From Kitasatospora sp. CB01950 (GTDB lineage: Bacteria > Actinomycetota > Actinomycetes > Streptomycetales > Streptomycetaceae), in NCBI RefSeq assembly GCF_001905465.1, contig NZ_LISX01000003.1, positions 656,565-720,564 of the forward strand: a DNA stretch of 64,000 bases, in the 5' to 3' direction. Numbering within the stretch: position 1 is the stretch's first letter; every line of letters starts with the position of its first letter. Both the position numbers and the translations under genes were made by a program. Below are positions 16,940 through 25,493 of the stretch, in pieces. Under the pieces are notes generated by a model. That model was not told where the DNA came from. It worked only from the letters and a program-made list of their open reading frames with translations, and did no database searches.

Positions 16940-17592
16940 GCCGGCCGGGCAGTTGATGAAGGTGCCGGCCTGTGCGCTCACGTCGAGCCCGTAGCGGTAG
17001 GGACTCACGTGGAAGTGCGCCAGGATGCGCTCCTGTCCGTCGAACGCGCCCGGCGTCGAGGCTTCCAGGTGGTCGACCGCGAGCGGCGTTGCGGCGTGGA
17101 CCTGCGGTTCGACCGGCGTGGCCCAGACGTTCGGCAGCGCACCCGCCTCCAGCGCCGTGTCCCGGTCCAGCAGATACGCCAGCCCTTGGCGGATTCGACG
17201 GACGACCTCGTCGCCGTCGCAGTCGCCTTCTCCGACGCGGAACGGCTGACAGTCCTTCACCATCGCCACGTGGGAACGAAGAGTGCCATCCATGCAGGAC
17301 TCCGTGAGCAGGGCCTGAAGGCTCTCCGAGCTATCGGCGATCGGAAAGAACCGGGGCTGCCCGGGCCGCTGCAGACGGTGCTGCGCGCTGAAGGCTTCGA
17401 CGGACTCGGTCACCAACGAGTCCAGGCACGCCCACAGTTCGCGCACGCAGGTGCGGAGGAGCTCGGTCAGCTCTGCCTGTGCCCCTGGGGCGAGGCCGGC
17501 CAGGCGCTGATGACACCGGACCCGTCCGCATGCGTGACCACACTCTCTTCGACGAGCCCGTCCTGGAGAAGGCGGTTCCACGACGACGCCAT
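16940..17592 (-). pseudogene. Frameshifted gene of unknown function
   Basis: Starts plausibly at ATG 17592 with MASSWNRLLQDGLVEESVVT. It then shifts frame near 17500 and continues as LAPGAQAELTELLRTCVREL, FFPIADSSESLQALLTESCM and AHFHVSPYRYGLDVSAQAG to about 16950. The composition is balanced and clearly protein-like, unlike a shadow frame. The opening recalls winged-helix regulators (GLVEE...), but I cannot assign a family. At least one frameshift and a lost C-terminus make it a pseudogene unless there is a sequencing error. Confidence 0.5.
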
Positions 17593-17981
17593 GGTGCCCT
17601 TGGCCTGCCGTGCGCTGTGGAGGTGTTGCCAGGCTCGCGGCTACTGCTCTCTGATCACACCATCGCCCTTAACGACGGCACTAACATCGGACGGAGCGGA
17701 ACGTCTGCGCAGCCGTCCGCCATCCCATGGTGGGACGCCGGCGAAGGTCGGCAAACGTGCGCGATCGCCGAGGGAGTGCACCCGCCGGAGTCGTCGTCCC
17801 CTCACCCCGCTACCTGGAGCGATGACGGCCGCAAGCGGGCTGACGGACAGTCAGAAAAGTCAGCAAAAAGTCAGCATTCATCCGCCCACAGCCTGCAAAA
17901 CCGGCCCACAGATGGGAATCGGCGGGGTGTCGACGTTCGTCGCCGAGATGCCCGCCGGAGGCGAACGCAACCCCCCGGTGC
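17593..17981. other. Non-coding stretch with A/T-richer patches
   Basis: No gene supported. Contains three GTCAG words within 17845-17875 (GTCAGAAAAGTCAGCAAAAA) and promoter-like A/T patches near 17660-17690 that could serve the broken gene at 17592. Confidence 0.4.
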
Positions 17982-18180
17982 CCGTGTCGAGGGCGGTCGC
18001 GGAGCACCCCTCGGACCTCGATGTCCGCGACCGCCTTGGGAAGGCGTCTCTGCAGGTCAGAGGCGGTTTCCGCGCGCCTTGAGGGCGACGTTCGGGAGCT
18101 CCGGCGCGGGCAGTCGGTCGCCCGGGTAGCCCTGGACCTCACCGAAGCGGACCCCCTTCTCCCAGTCGATTCGTGCTTGT
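17982..18180. repeat. Source copy of the pirin 3' end duplication
   Basis: Matches 8778-8978 (see that entry). Here the segment is contiguous with an intact pirin gene, so this is the parental arrangement. Confidence 0.75.
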
Positions 18181-18992
18181 ACGATCTCCTCACTGGATCG
18201 GCCGATGAAGTTCCACCACATGACGATCTGCTCGTCGAAGGGCGTGCCGCCGAGGAGGATCAGGCGGGCGGTGGTGGGGGAGGGGTTGGTGAGGGTGAGG
18301 GTGGTGGGGCCGGGCGGGAGGTAGCCGAGGTCGGCGGGGTGGAGGGGGGTGCCGGCGAAGGTGATGTCGCCCTGGTCGACGAGGAGGCCGTGTTCGAAGT
18401 CGGGGTCGACGTCGAGGGTGAGGGTGGCGCCCGGGTCGAGGGTGAGTTCGGCGCCGAGGAGCGGGCTGAAGGTGGGGACGGGGGAGGTGTCGCCGGCCAG
18501 GGTGCCGAGGAAGACGCGGGCCTCGCCGCCGTCGAGGGCGACGGGGCCGGGAATGTGGTGGTGGAAGTCCCGGGCGGTGTGGCGGTGTTCGTCGGGGAGG
18601 GCGACCCAGAGCTGGACGCCGTGCAGGACGGTGGTGGCGGCCGTGGAGGTCTCGGAGTGGGCGATGCCGTGGCCCGACGTCATGAGGTTGAGCTCGCCGG
18701 GGCGGACGAAGGCGTGCACGCCGAGGCTGTCGCGGTGCTCGATCTCGCCGCTGAACAGCCAACTGACGGTCTGCAGGCCCGTGTGCGGGTGCGGCGCGAC
18801 GTCCATGCCGCCGGTGGTCGCGACGTCGTCGGGGCCGTAGTGGTCGATGAAGCACCAGGCGCCGATCAGGGTGCGCTCGCGCTGGGGGAGGGTGCGGCGG
18901 ACCGTCATCGCGCGCGGGCCGCCGAGCGGGACGTCGCGGGGCGGGAGGACCCGGACGGTGGCCGGGCGGGGACCGTTCTCTGTGGTGCTCAT
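18057..18992 (-). CDS. Pirin-family bicupin protein
   Basis: 311 residues, cytoplasmic. The N-terminal cupin carries the pirin metal ligands: His68 and His70 in PHPHTGLQ, then His112 and Glu114 in GHGIAHSE. Pirins are iron-binding cupins with quercetinase or redox-sensor activity. Start at ATG 18992 with GGGAGGGAG upstream. It is divergent from a carboxymuconolactone decarboxylase/AhpD-like gene with a 22-bp palindrome between them, a pairing that suggests a joint response to quinones or peroxides. The last 41 codons have a diverged copy at 8853. Confidence 0.92.
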   Translation of the reverse strand: MSTTENGPRPATVRVLPPRDVPLGGPRAMTVRRTLPQRERTLIGAWCFIDHYGPDDVATTGGMDVAPHPHTGLQTVSWLFSGEIEHRDSLGVHAFVRPGELNLMTSGHGIAHSETSTAATTVLHGVQLWVALPDEHRHTARDFHHHIPGPVALDGGEARVFLGTLAGDTSPVPTFSPLLGAELTLDPGATLTLDVDPDFEHGLLVDQGDITFAGTPLHPADLGYLPPGPTTLTLTNPSPTTARLILLGGTPFDEQIVMWWNFIGRSSEEIVQARIDWEKGVRFGEVQGYPGDRLPAPELPNVALKARGNRL

Positions 18993-19055
18993 GGTTGTGC
19001 TCCCTCCCGTGTCGCCCGGAACCCGGAACCCTTGGCTCCGCGCGACTCGTTCGCA

Positions 19056-19077
19056 AATAGTTTCAACTTCAACTATT
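19056..19077. promoter_or_regulatory. MarR-type operator candidate
   Basis: AATAGTT (19056-19062) and AACTATT (19071-19077) form an inverted repeat around TCAACTTC in an otherwise GC-rich divergent region. The size and A/T character suit a MarR-family dimer controlling both pirin and the AhpD-like gene. No MarR gene is adjacent. Confidence 0.6.
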
Positions 19078-19126
19078 ATGGCGGTATCGTCCGGCAAACA
19101 CCAGCACGCAGGTGGAGGAGCTCCAG

Positions 19127-19633
19127 GTGACCGAGTTGGCGACCAGCACGACGACCGGCAAGCGGGTCTACATCGACAAGCAGCACCCGCAGGTCTTCCG
19201 GGCCATGCGCTCCGCCGCCGAGACGGTCCGCGAGGCCGCCGCCGAGGCCGGGCTCGACCGCCGCCTGGTCGAACTGGTCAACCTGCGCGTCTCGCAGCTC
19301 AACGGCTGCGCCTACTGCCTGGACGTGCACACCAAGGCCGCGTTGCAGGCCGGCGAGAGCGTGCAGCGGCTCGGCGTGCTGAGCGCCTGGCGCGACACCG
19401 AACTGTTCGACGCGCGCGAGCGGGCCGCGCTGGCACTGGCCGAGGCCACCACCCACCCCGCCGACGCCACCGCCCAGGACGCGGCGTACGCGCAGGCCCG
19501 GGAGGTGCTCGGGGAGGAGCAGATCTCCGCCGTGATCTGGGTGGCCGTCACCATCAACGCCTTCAACCGGGTCTCCATCCTGAGCAAGCACCCGGTCCGG
19601 CCCACGCGGGTGGGCACCCAGGCGGCGCAGTAG
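19127..19633 (+). CDS. Carboxymuconolactone decarboxylase / AhpD-like alkylhydroperoxidase
   Basis: 168 residues of the all-helical CMD/AhpD fold. The redox motif CxxC with a following His is complete: Cys61, Cys64 and His68 in NGCAYCLDVH. Members reduce hydroperoxides or disulfide partners. GTG at 19127 is preferred because GGAGGAG sits six bases upstream; a GTG at 19112 overlaps that ribosome site. Divergent from pirin across a probable MarR operator. Three perfect 24-bp tandem repeats start immediately after the stop codon. Confidence 0.9.
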   Translation: MTELATSTTTGKRVYIDKQHPQVFRAMRSAAETVREAAAEAGLDRRLVELVNLRVSQLNGCAYCLDVHTKAALQAGESVQRLGVLSAWRDTELFDARERAALALAEATTHPADATAQDAAYAQAREVLGEEQISAVIWVAVTINAFNRVSILSKHPVRPTRVGTQAAQ

Positions 19634-19634
19634 C

Positions 19635-19706
19635 CGCTCCCTCGAAGGCCGCCCGGAACGCTCCCTCGAAGGCCGCCCGGAACGCTCCCTCGAAGGCCGC
19701 CCGGAA
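19635..19706. repeat. Three perfect 24-bp tandem repeats
   Basis: Unit begins CGCTCCCTCGAAGGCCGCCC and is followed by GGAA; three identical copies fill 72 bases directly after the AhpD-like stop. Being perfect and a multiple of three, it is either very young or maintained. Non-coding by position. Confidence 0.9.
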
Positions 19707-19748
19707 AATGCGTGGCCGGCGGGACGGGGCGGGTGGCAGGGTCTGAGG

Positions 19749-20360
19749 ATGGCTCAGCAGCGCAGCTCGCCCCGCGGGACGGGCGCGACCCGGAACCCGT
19801 CCGAACTGCACGTCGTACGCGCCGACTTCGACGACAGCACGATCGTGGTCTACCAGGCGTACGCGCCCGCGATCGCCGAACCCGCGCTGCGCGCCGGGCG
19901 GTTCGTCGCGCCGTTCTCGTTCCGGCGGATGACCTGGATCAAACCCTCGCTGCCCTGGCTGCTGCACCGCAGCAACTGGGGCACCAAACCCGGACAGGAA
20001 CGCGTCCTGGCCGTCCGGATCACCCGCCGGGGCTGGGAACGCGCCCTCGCCGCAGCCGAGTTGACCACCGGCGACCCGCAGCGGACGGCGGCGGCCGAGG
20101 TGCACGTCCAGTGGGACCCGGAGCGGTCGCTGCGCGGGGCGGCGCTCAACCACTACAGCATCCAGGTCGGCCTGGGGCGGGAGACGATCCGGGCCTTCGC
20201 CGAGGAGTGGATCGTCTCGCTCACCGACCTCACCCCGCAGATCCGGCGCGCCGCCGAACTGGTCCGCACCGGCCGCACCGAACAGGCCCGCCGACTGCTC
20301 CCGGACGAACGTCGCTATCCGTTGCCCGTTGAACTCACAGCGCGCCTCTGCCGGGTCTGA
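19749..20360 (+). CDS. DUF4291 family protein
   Basis: 203 residues matching the DUF4291 pattern: an early VRADFDDSTIVVYQAYAP block, AGRFVAPFSFRRMTWIKPS, then RSNWGTKPGQERVLAVRIT, and a later VQWDPER element. The family is widespread and conserved; its biochemical role is unestablished, though conserved Arg, Trp, Lys and Asp suggest nucleotide or nucleic-acid chemistry. Cytoplasmic. It starts at ATG 19749 a short way after the tandem repeat. No convincing Shine-Dalgarno sequence, so it may be leaderless or weakly translated. Convergent with the GNAT gene that follows. Confidence 0.85.
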   Translation: MAQQRSSPRGTGATRNPSELHVVRADFDDSTIVVYQAYAPAIAEPALRAGRFVAPFSFRRMTWIKPSLPWLLHRSNWGTKPGQERVLAVRITRRGWERALAAAELTTGDPQRTAAAEVHVQWDPERSLRGAALNHYSIQVGLGRETIRAFAEEWIVSLTDLTPQIRRAAELVRTGRTEQARRLLPDERRYPLPVELTARLCRV

Positions 20361-20427
20361 AACCCGCCACCCGGTCCGTTTCGGGGTTGGTTTCGGGGTC
20401 GGTTTCGTGATGGGATTTTGTGGTGGG

Positions 20428-20958
20428 TCAGGGCAGGTCGGCGGGGCGGATCCGGTAGACCTGAAGGTTCAGGTCGTAGTACTTGGTGGTCTCGCCGACC
20501 CAGCGCATCCCGAGCCGCTTCGCCACCGCGTGCGCCCTGTCGTTCTTCGGCCGGGCCACCGCGAAGATCTCCTCGACGTCCTGCGTGAACGCCCAGCGCA
20601 ACAGCGCGATGCCCGCCTCCGTCGCGTACCCCTGGCCCCAGGCGTGCGGGGCGAGCTGCCAGGTGATCTCCAGATCCTCCTCGTGCGGCGGCAGCGGGCG
20701 GATGCTGAACCCGCCGACCACCCTCCCGTCCTCCCGGCGCTCCGCCGCCCACCGCCCGCGCGGCGGCAGCAACCCGGACTGCTCCTGCGCCCAGCCCTGC
20801 AGGACCGTACGCATCGCATCGACATCGGTGACCCGGGCCATCGCGGGCGTCAGCCAGCGGGCGACGTCCGTGGAGCCGTACACGGCCAGCGCGTCGTCGG
20901 CGTCGTCGGGCGTCCAGTCGCGGACGACGAGCCGATCAGTGGTCAGGCTGATCCCCAT
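20428..20958 (-). CDS. RimJ/RimL-type GNAT acetyltransferase
   Basis: 176-residue GNAT of the RimJ/RimL group: opening TTDRLVVRDWTPDDADDALA, motif A region WGQGYATEAGIALLRWAF with the acetyl-CoA pyrophosphate loop (QGYATEA), and the motif B ending RPKNDRAHAVAKRLGMRW. Such enzymes acetylate N-termini of ribosomal proteins or small amines. Substrate not deducible. Single gene between a convergent DUF4291 gene and a co-directional hydrolase separated by about 170 bases. Confidence 0.88.
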   Translation of the reverse strand: MGISLTTDRLVVRDWTPDDADDALAVYGSTDVARWLTPAMARVTDVDAMRTVLQGWAQEQSGLLPPRGRWAAERREDGRVVGGFSIRPLPPHEEDLEITWQLAPHAWGQGYATEAGIALLRWAFTQDVEEIFAVARPKNDRAHAVAKRLGMRWVGETTKYYDLNLQVYRIRPADLP

Positions 20959-21126
20959 GGCCGGGTCCTCCCTCGTTCGATTGGCGGACGTCTCCTCCCC
21001 CGGAGTGTGCGCCCCCGACCCGCCCGAGTCGAGCCGAAGAACCGGCCGGAACGGGCCGTCACCGGCCCGTCACCCGGTCGTGCCCCGTTCGGGAGGCACC
21101 GAGGGCCGTGCGGTCGGCCGAAGTGG

Positions 21127-21906
21127 TCAGCGGCGGCCCGCCAGCGGAATGCACACGCCGTCCGAGCCGCCGGCCTCCACGGCCAGCGCGGTGCCGATCT
21201 CCTCGGGCAGCGCCGCCAGCCCCAGCACCGCCAGCGCCAGGTCGGCCGCGGTGCGGTGCCACTCGCCGGCCCGGCGCATCAAGGTGTGGCCGCTGCCGAA
21301 CACCCGGTAGCCGGCCACCCGCGCGCCGTGGTCGCGGGCCCGCAGCGCGAACAGATCGGTGTCTGCGGGCGGCGTCACCCGGTCTCGGTCGCCGTGCAGC
21401 ATCAGTACCGACCGGCCCCGCAGATGCTCGGTCGGCTCGTCGCGCGGACACCACGGCGCCAACGCCACCACCCCCTGCACACACGGGTGCGCGGCCGCCC
21501 GCAGCGCCGCCCGGCCGCCCATCGAATGCCCGATCAGCACCGTCGGCACCGGACCGAGCGTCTCCGCCAACTCCGCCAGCGCCGCCTCCGCGTCACGCGC
21601 CGCGTCCGCGCGTTCGCCGTTCCAGCCCCGGCAGCGGTAGTGCACCGTGCCCACCGCCAGCGACCGGCCGGCGGCCCCGCCCGGACCGCGTCGCACCGCA
21701 TGCTCCACGGCCCGCGCGAAGGGGCGCATCCGCAGACCCGGCAGGTTCAGCGCGGGCACCGGCTCCGGGCCGAACTCCCGCCCGCCGTGCAGCACCAGCA
21801 CCGCCGCCTCCGGCGCCGCCGGCCGCACCCGCCAGGACAGCGCCCGGTGCGCCGCCTCCGTCCCCACCTCGCCGGAGTGCACCGCCAGCCGCCCGTCGTT
21901 CATCAC
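21127..21906 (-). CDS. Alpha/beta hydrolase
   Basis: 259 residues, cytoplasmic. Oxyanion strand VLVLHGG, nucleophile elbow GHSMGG, acid in HGDRDRVTPP and catalytic His in GSGHTLMRRAGEW form a complete triad in the standard order. A dienelactone-hydrolase or lysophospholipase-like esterase is likely. Two adjacent Met codons begin the frame (21906 and 21903). The 306-base gap to mtnP carries that gene's promoter on the opposite strand. Confidence 0.85.
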   Translation of the reverse strand: MMNDGRLAVHSGEVGTEAAHRALSWRVRPAAPEAAVLVLHGGREFGPEPVPALNLPGLRMRPFARAVEHAVRRGPGGAAGRSLAVGTVHYRCRGWNGERADAARDAEAALAELAETLGPVPTVLIGHSMGGRAALRAAAHPCVQGVVALAPWCPRDEPTEHLRGRSVLMLHGDRDRVTPPADTDLFALRARDHGARVAGYRVFGSGHTLMRRAGEWHRTAADLALAVLGLAALPEEIGTALAVEAGGSDGVCIPLAGRR

Positions 21907-22093
21907 ACCGTCCCGTCACCGCGCCGACCTGGGCTGCCACTGTACGCGGACACCGCCGACGACCGGGAGCGCGCGAGTGGGCGGGGGTGCGGAGGTCCGG
22001 GGACGAGCGGGGCGGGGGTGTGTGTGGGAGGGGCGGAGGAGGAACGGGGCGGAGTGGTCAGGGGCGGTGCGGGACGGCGGACCTGACTGCTCG

Positions 22094-22212
22094 TAGGGTG
22101 GCAGCGTGCCCGCGGCGGGCCGCACCGCCCGCCGGACGGCACCCACCGCAGAGCCGCCGGGCCCGCCGGGCCGTGGCGGGTCCGCGTCCGACCGGCAGAG
22201 CCGAGGAGAGCC
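22094..22212 (+). promoter_or_regulatory. Promoter and leader of mtnP
   Basis: TAGGGT at 22094-22099 is a good -10 candidate, preceded by CTGACTGC-type -35 sequence. The roughly 105-base leader ends in GAGGAGAGCC before the ATG. No riboswitch fold recognised. Confidence 0.4.
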
Positions 22213-23073
22213 ATGGCCGAGACCCACCCGCCCCGTACCGACGGCACCCCGACCGCCGAACTCGGCGTCATCGGCGGATCCGGGCTGTACGCGCTGCTCG
22301 ACGACGTCACCGAAGTGCACGTCGAAACACCCTACGGACCGCCCAGCGACGCCCTGTTCATCGGCGAGGTGGCCGGCCGACGGGTCGCCTTCCTGCCCCG
22401 TCACGGCCGCGGCCACCGGCTGCCGCCGCACCGCATCAACTACCGGGCCAACCTGTGGGCGCTGCACTCGCTCGGGGTGCGCCAGGTCTTCGGCCCGTGC
22501 GCGGTCGGCGGCCTGCGCCCCGAGTACGGTCCCGGGACGCTGCTGGTGCCGGACCAGCTCGTGGACCGCACCTCCGGCCGGGTGCAGACCTACTACGACG
22601 GACGGAGCCTGCCCGACGGCACGATCCCGGAGGTGGTGCACATCCCGATGGCCGACCCCTACTGCCCCGACGGCCGCAACGCCGCACTGGCCGCCGCCCG
22701 CTCGCTCGCCTGGGAGCCCGTCGACGGCGGCACCCTGGTGGTGATCGAGGGACCGCGCTTCTCCACCCGCGCCGAATCCCGCTGGTTCACCGCCAACGGC
22801 TGGTCCGTGGTCGGCATGACCGGCCACCCCGAGGCCGTCCTCGCCCGTGAACTCGGCCTCTGCTACACCTCGTTGAACCTGGTCACGGACCTGGACGCCG
22901 GGGTCGGGACCGGCGAGGGCGTCACCCACGCCGAGGTGTTGGAGGTCTTCGCCCGCAACGTCGACCGCCTGCGCACCGTCCTGTTCAAGGCCCTCGAATC
23001 GCTGCCCACCACCCGCGACTGCCTCTGCTCGCACGCCCTGGACGGCGTCGAGACCGGCCTGCCCGGCGTCTGA
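22213..23073 (+). CDS. mtnP: S-methyl-5'-thioadenosine phosphorylase
   Basis: 286-residue purine nucleoside phosphorylase-type enzyme. Phosphate-site motif GVIGGSGLY near residues 18-26, RHGRGHRLPPH around 63-73, INYRANLWAL, and the substrate block EGPRFSTRAES. It splits methylthioadenosine into adenine and methylthioribose-1-phosphate, recycling the by-product of polyamine and other SAM-dependent synthesis. Length and motif order are normal for MTAP. Transcribed alone from its own promoter; a strong bidirectional hairpin follows. A homologous 5'-methylthioinosine specificity cannot be excluded by eye. Confidence 0.93.
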   Translation: MAETHPPRTDGTPTAELGVIGGSGLYALLDDVTEVHVETPYGPPSDALFIGEVAGRRVAFLPRHGRGHRLPPHRINYRANLWALHSLGVRQVFGPCAVGGLRPEYGPGTLLVPDQLVDRTSGRVQTYYDGRSLPDGTIPEVVHIPMADPYCPDGRNAALAAARSLAWEPVDGGTLVVIEGPRFSTRAESRWFTANGWSVVGMTGHPEAVLARELGLCYTSLNLVTDLDAGVGTGEGVTHAEVLEVFARNVDRLRTVLFKALESLPTTRDCLCSHALDGVETGLPGV

Positions 23074-23084
23074 CGGTGCTCTGT

Positions 23085-23195
23085 GGCTGGAGTCCGGCGG
23101 CGGTCCGCGCCTGGCGTCCGGCGGCCTGGGTGTGTGGGGTCCGGCGGCCTGGGTATGGGGTCCGGCGGTCCGCGCCGTGCGAGCGCTGCTCCGAC
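23085..23195. repeat. Degenerate GTCCGGCGGCCTGGG-type repeats
   Basis: Four to five imperfect copies of a unit around GTCCGGCGG(C/T)C(C/T)GGGT between mtnP and its terminator. Simple local duplication. Confidence 0.6.
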
Positions 23196-23199
23196 ACAC

Positions 23200-23244
23200 C
23201 GATCGGCCGGTGCCCACCGCGTTTCGGTGGGCATCGGCCGATCG
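23200..23244. terminator. Bidirectional hairpin between mtnP and the DUF3040 gene
   Basis: 19-bp stem (23200-23218 with 23226-23244, one mismatch) and 7-base loop, placed between two converging genes. Confidence 0.85.
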
Positions 23245-23272
23245 TGGTCTCGGCGCGGGGCGGGGCTGCCCG

Positions 23273-23596
23273 CTATCGACCCCTCGCGCGCCGAGTGAAG
23301 TGCGCCACCGCCATCAGAGCCGCCAACGCGGTGCCCCAGGCCGCCACCACGGCGACCAGCAGCACCGGTACCCGCAGCGCCACCGCCAGTCCCAACAGCC
23401 CGAACGACAGAGCCAGACAGCATGCGATCACCACGACCACCGACCGTGGTCGCGCGACCAACGACCGTCGAAGCCGAGCCAGCCTCGCCGGTCGCATCGT
23501 GCGCAGCTCGCGCTCCAGCTCCAGATCGCTCCCCAGCTCGGCCTCGATCTGATGAAGGATCAGGAGCTCGCGCGGGGAGAGTGCCGGTCCGTCCAT
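23273..23596 (-). CDS. DUF3040 membrane protein
   Basis: 107 residues. It opens with the typical DUF3040 phrase LSPRELLILHQIEAELGSDL, has a basic linker, then two transmembrane helices (about 50-72 and 76-97) and a basic tail. This family is abundant in actinomycetes, with a cytosolic helical N-terminus anchored by two helices; its role is unknown. Start at ATG 23596 with GGAGG six bases upstream. Monocistronic. Confidence 0.88.
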   Translation of the reverse strand: MDGPALSPRELLILHQIEAELGSDLELERELRTMRPARLARLRRSLVARPRSVVVVIACCLALSFGLLGLAVALRVPVLLVAVVAAWGTALAALMAVAHFTRRARGR

Positions 23597-23971
23597 CAAC
23601 CACCTCCGCGCCGCCAGGCAGGCGCGCCCGGCCTTCCCCGCCGGCGCGTCCCTACGTCCCAGGTAGCAACACATCTGCCCGCTGCACGCCGGTTCTAACA
23701 TGCGAACGCCGTGCCGAACCGCCGTGCTGCGAACGGCGTTTCGTCCCCGGACGACCCAAATGACCCGCGTACCGCGCGCATCCCACGGGCCCCGGCCGCA
23801 CCCCTCCGGACGGCCCCCGCACGGCCCCGCACGGCCCGTGCACGGCCGGTGCGACGGCGCGCGACGTGCACGCGAAGAACCGATTCGCCACCTGGCCCCG
23901 CCACTACGGTGGTGCGCGCCGGGCCGGACCCGCCGACTCCGGCCGTCCGATCGGAAAGGCCGTACCACCCC
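23597..23971. other. Divergent intergenic region, no gene seen
   Basis: 375 bases between the DUF3040 gene and a secreted protein gene. Promoters for both must lie here; A/T-richer spots are at 23665-23705. No gene or clear operator recognised. Confidence 0.4.
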
Positions 23972-24316
23972 ATGCACCTGCGTCACACGGCTGCCGCCGC
24001 CGTCGCCTCGCTCGCCCTGCTGTTCGCCACCCCGTGCCCCGCCGCCGCAGCCGCGGGCGAATTCCGATACACCTACTACGACGACTTCGGCAACCGGACC
24101 ATTGGCAAGCTCGTCGACCCCGCCAGCCGGGTCTGCCACACCCTCCGCGAGGTCGCTAACCCTGACACCACCGAACCCGCCTTCGCCCCGCAGAACCTCA
24201 CCGGCTCCACCGTCACCATGTTCACCGGCCCCGACTGCGAGGGCGAGTACTACTCGCTGCGCCCCGGCGGCCGCGCCTCCGACCGCCTCGAGCTGCGCTC
24301 CGCCGTCTTCTCCTGA
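23972..24316 (+). CDS. Small secreted protein
   Basis: 114 residues with a clear signal peptide (cleavage after AAAAA-type Ala run near residue 27). The mature 87 residues contain Tyr-rich EFRYTYYDDF and two cysteines (VCHT, DCEGEYYSLRPGG) that may pair. The DCEGEYYSLRPG style and beta-strand spacing recall beta/gamma-crystallin-like or streptomycete inhibitor-type small proteins, but this is only a resemblance. GGAAAGG precedes the ATG by about 12 bases. Function unknown. Confidence 0.72.
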   Translation: MHLRHTAAAAVASLALLFATPCPAAAAAGEFRYTYYDDFGNRTIGKLVDPASRVCHTLREVANPDTTEPAFAPQNLTGSTVTMFTGPDCEGEYYSLRPGGRASDRLELRSAVFS

Positions 24317-24459
24317 CCCGGCCGCCTCCGCGTCCAGCGCCGCGCGGCCTCTGCCTCGACCGGGGCTGCGCGCCGCGCATGCGAGCTTGCGCCGGCCGGA
24401 AACCGGTGGGTGGTGGGCGATGGGGTGTGACCTTGGGCACCGGGGGAGTTGAGCGGTTG

Positions 24460-25461
24460 TCAGGAGGCCTTGCGCGGTGCGGCCTTCTTCGCGGCGGCCT
24501 TCTTGGCGGGTGCACTCGTGCTGTTCTTCGCGGCCGACCCGGACCGGCTCGCCGTCGCCTTCCGGGACCGCTTCGAGGCAGCGCCGCCGCTCGACGCCGT
24601 GCCCTGGCCCGACTCCACCTCCTCGGCCTCTGCGCTTTTCCCGGCTGCACGGCCGTGCCCCACGCCCCGGCCGTGCTCGCCCTTGGCGGCCTTCACGCTG
24701 CTGCGCAGCACCGCCATCAGATCGATCACCTCGGCACCGCCGCCCTCGGCCTGCTCCTCCATGTGCGGTGCCTCCACGCCGGCCAGCTTCGCTTCGATCA
24801 ACCCCTGGAGCGCCGCCTGGTACTCGTCGTGCAGCGCGGACAGGTCGAAGTCCTCCGACAGCGTGTCCATCAACGACCGCGCCATCTTCAGCTCCTGCGG
24901 ACGGACCGTCACCTTCTCGTCCGGCGCCATCCCCTCCGCCGAGCGCACCTCGTCCGGCCACAGGCAGGTCTGCAGCACCAGGGTGTCCTCGTGCACCCGG
25001 AGCACCGCCAGCGACTCCCTGGTCCGCATGGTCACCTTGGTCACCGCGATCTGCCCCGACTCGCGCAGTGCGTCCCGCAGCAGCACATACGGCTTCGCCG
25101 GAGCCTTGTCGGCCGTGGCCACGTAGTAGGCCTTGGAGAACATCAGCGGATCGATCGACTCGGCCGGGACGAACGCCAGTACGTCCACCACCTTCTTGCT
25201 CGGCAGCGGCAACTCCGCCAGGTCCTCGTCGTCGAGCACCACCTGCCGACCGTCCGCGGACTCGTAGCCCTTGGCGATCTCGCTGTACGGAACCTCCTCT
25301 CCCTCCGCCTCGCAGAACCGCTTCAACCGGATGCGCGAACCGTCCTTCACATGCACCTGGTGCAAGGAAGGGCCGCTGTGCTCCTCCGTGGCGGCATACA
25401 GCTGGACCGGCACGCTGACCAGCCCGAACGTGATGACGCCTTTCCAGGTGACCTGTGGCAT
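24460..25461 (-). CDS. ku: Ku DNA end-binding protein
   Basis: 333 residues. Residues 1-260 are the bacterial Ku core (start WKGVITFGLVSVPVQLYAAT, then LHQVHVKDGSRIRLKRFCEA, FVPAESIDPLMFSKAYYV, and the dimer arm). After residue 265 a long Lys/Ala/Ser tail (SKRSRKATASRSG, KKAAAKKAA) gives a basic DNA-binding extension typical of streptomycete Ku. It binds double-strand breaks and recruits LigD in non-homologous end joining. Divergent, 32 bases from a LigD-type polymerase gene, so both share a promoter region. Confidence 0.96.
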   Translation of the reverse strand: MPQVTWKGVITFGLVSVPVQLYAATEEHSGPSLHQVHVKDGSRIRLKRFCEAEGEEVPYSEIAKGYESADGRQVVLDDEDLAELPLPSKKVVDVLAFVPAESIDPLMFSKAYYVATADKAPAKPYVLLRDALRESGQIAVTKVTMRTRESLAVLRVHEDTLVLQTCLWPDEVRSAEGMAPDEKVTVRPQELKMARSLMDTLSEDFDLSALHDEYQAALQGLIEAKLAGVEAPHMEEQAEGGGAEVIDLMAVLRSSVKAAKGEHGRGVGHGRAAGKSAEAEEVESGQGTASSGGAASKRSRKATASRSGSAAKNSTSAPAKKAAAKKAAPRKAS

Positions 25462-25493
25462 GGCATGGCCCTTTCGCGGGGATTTCCCACGGT

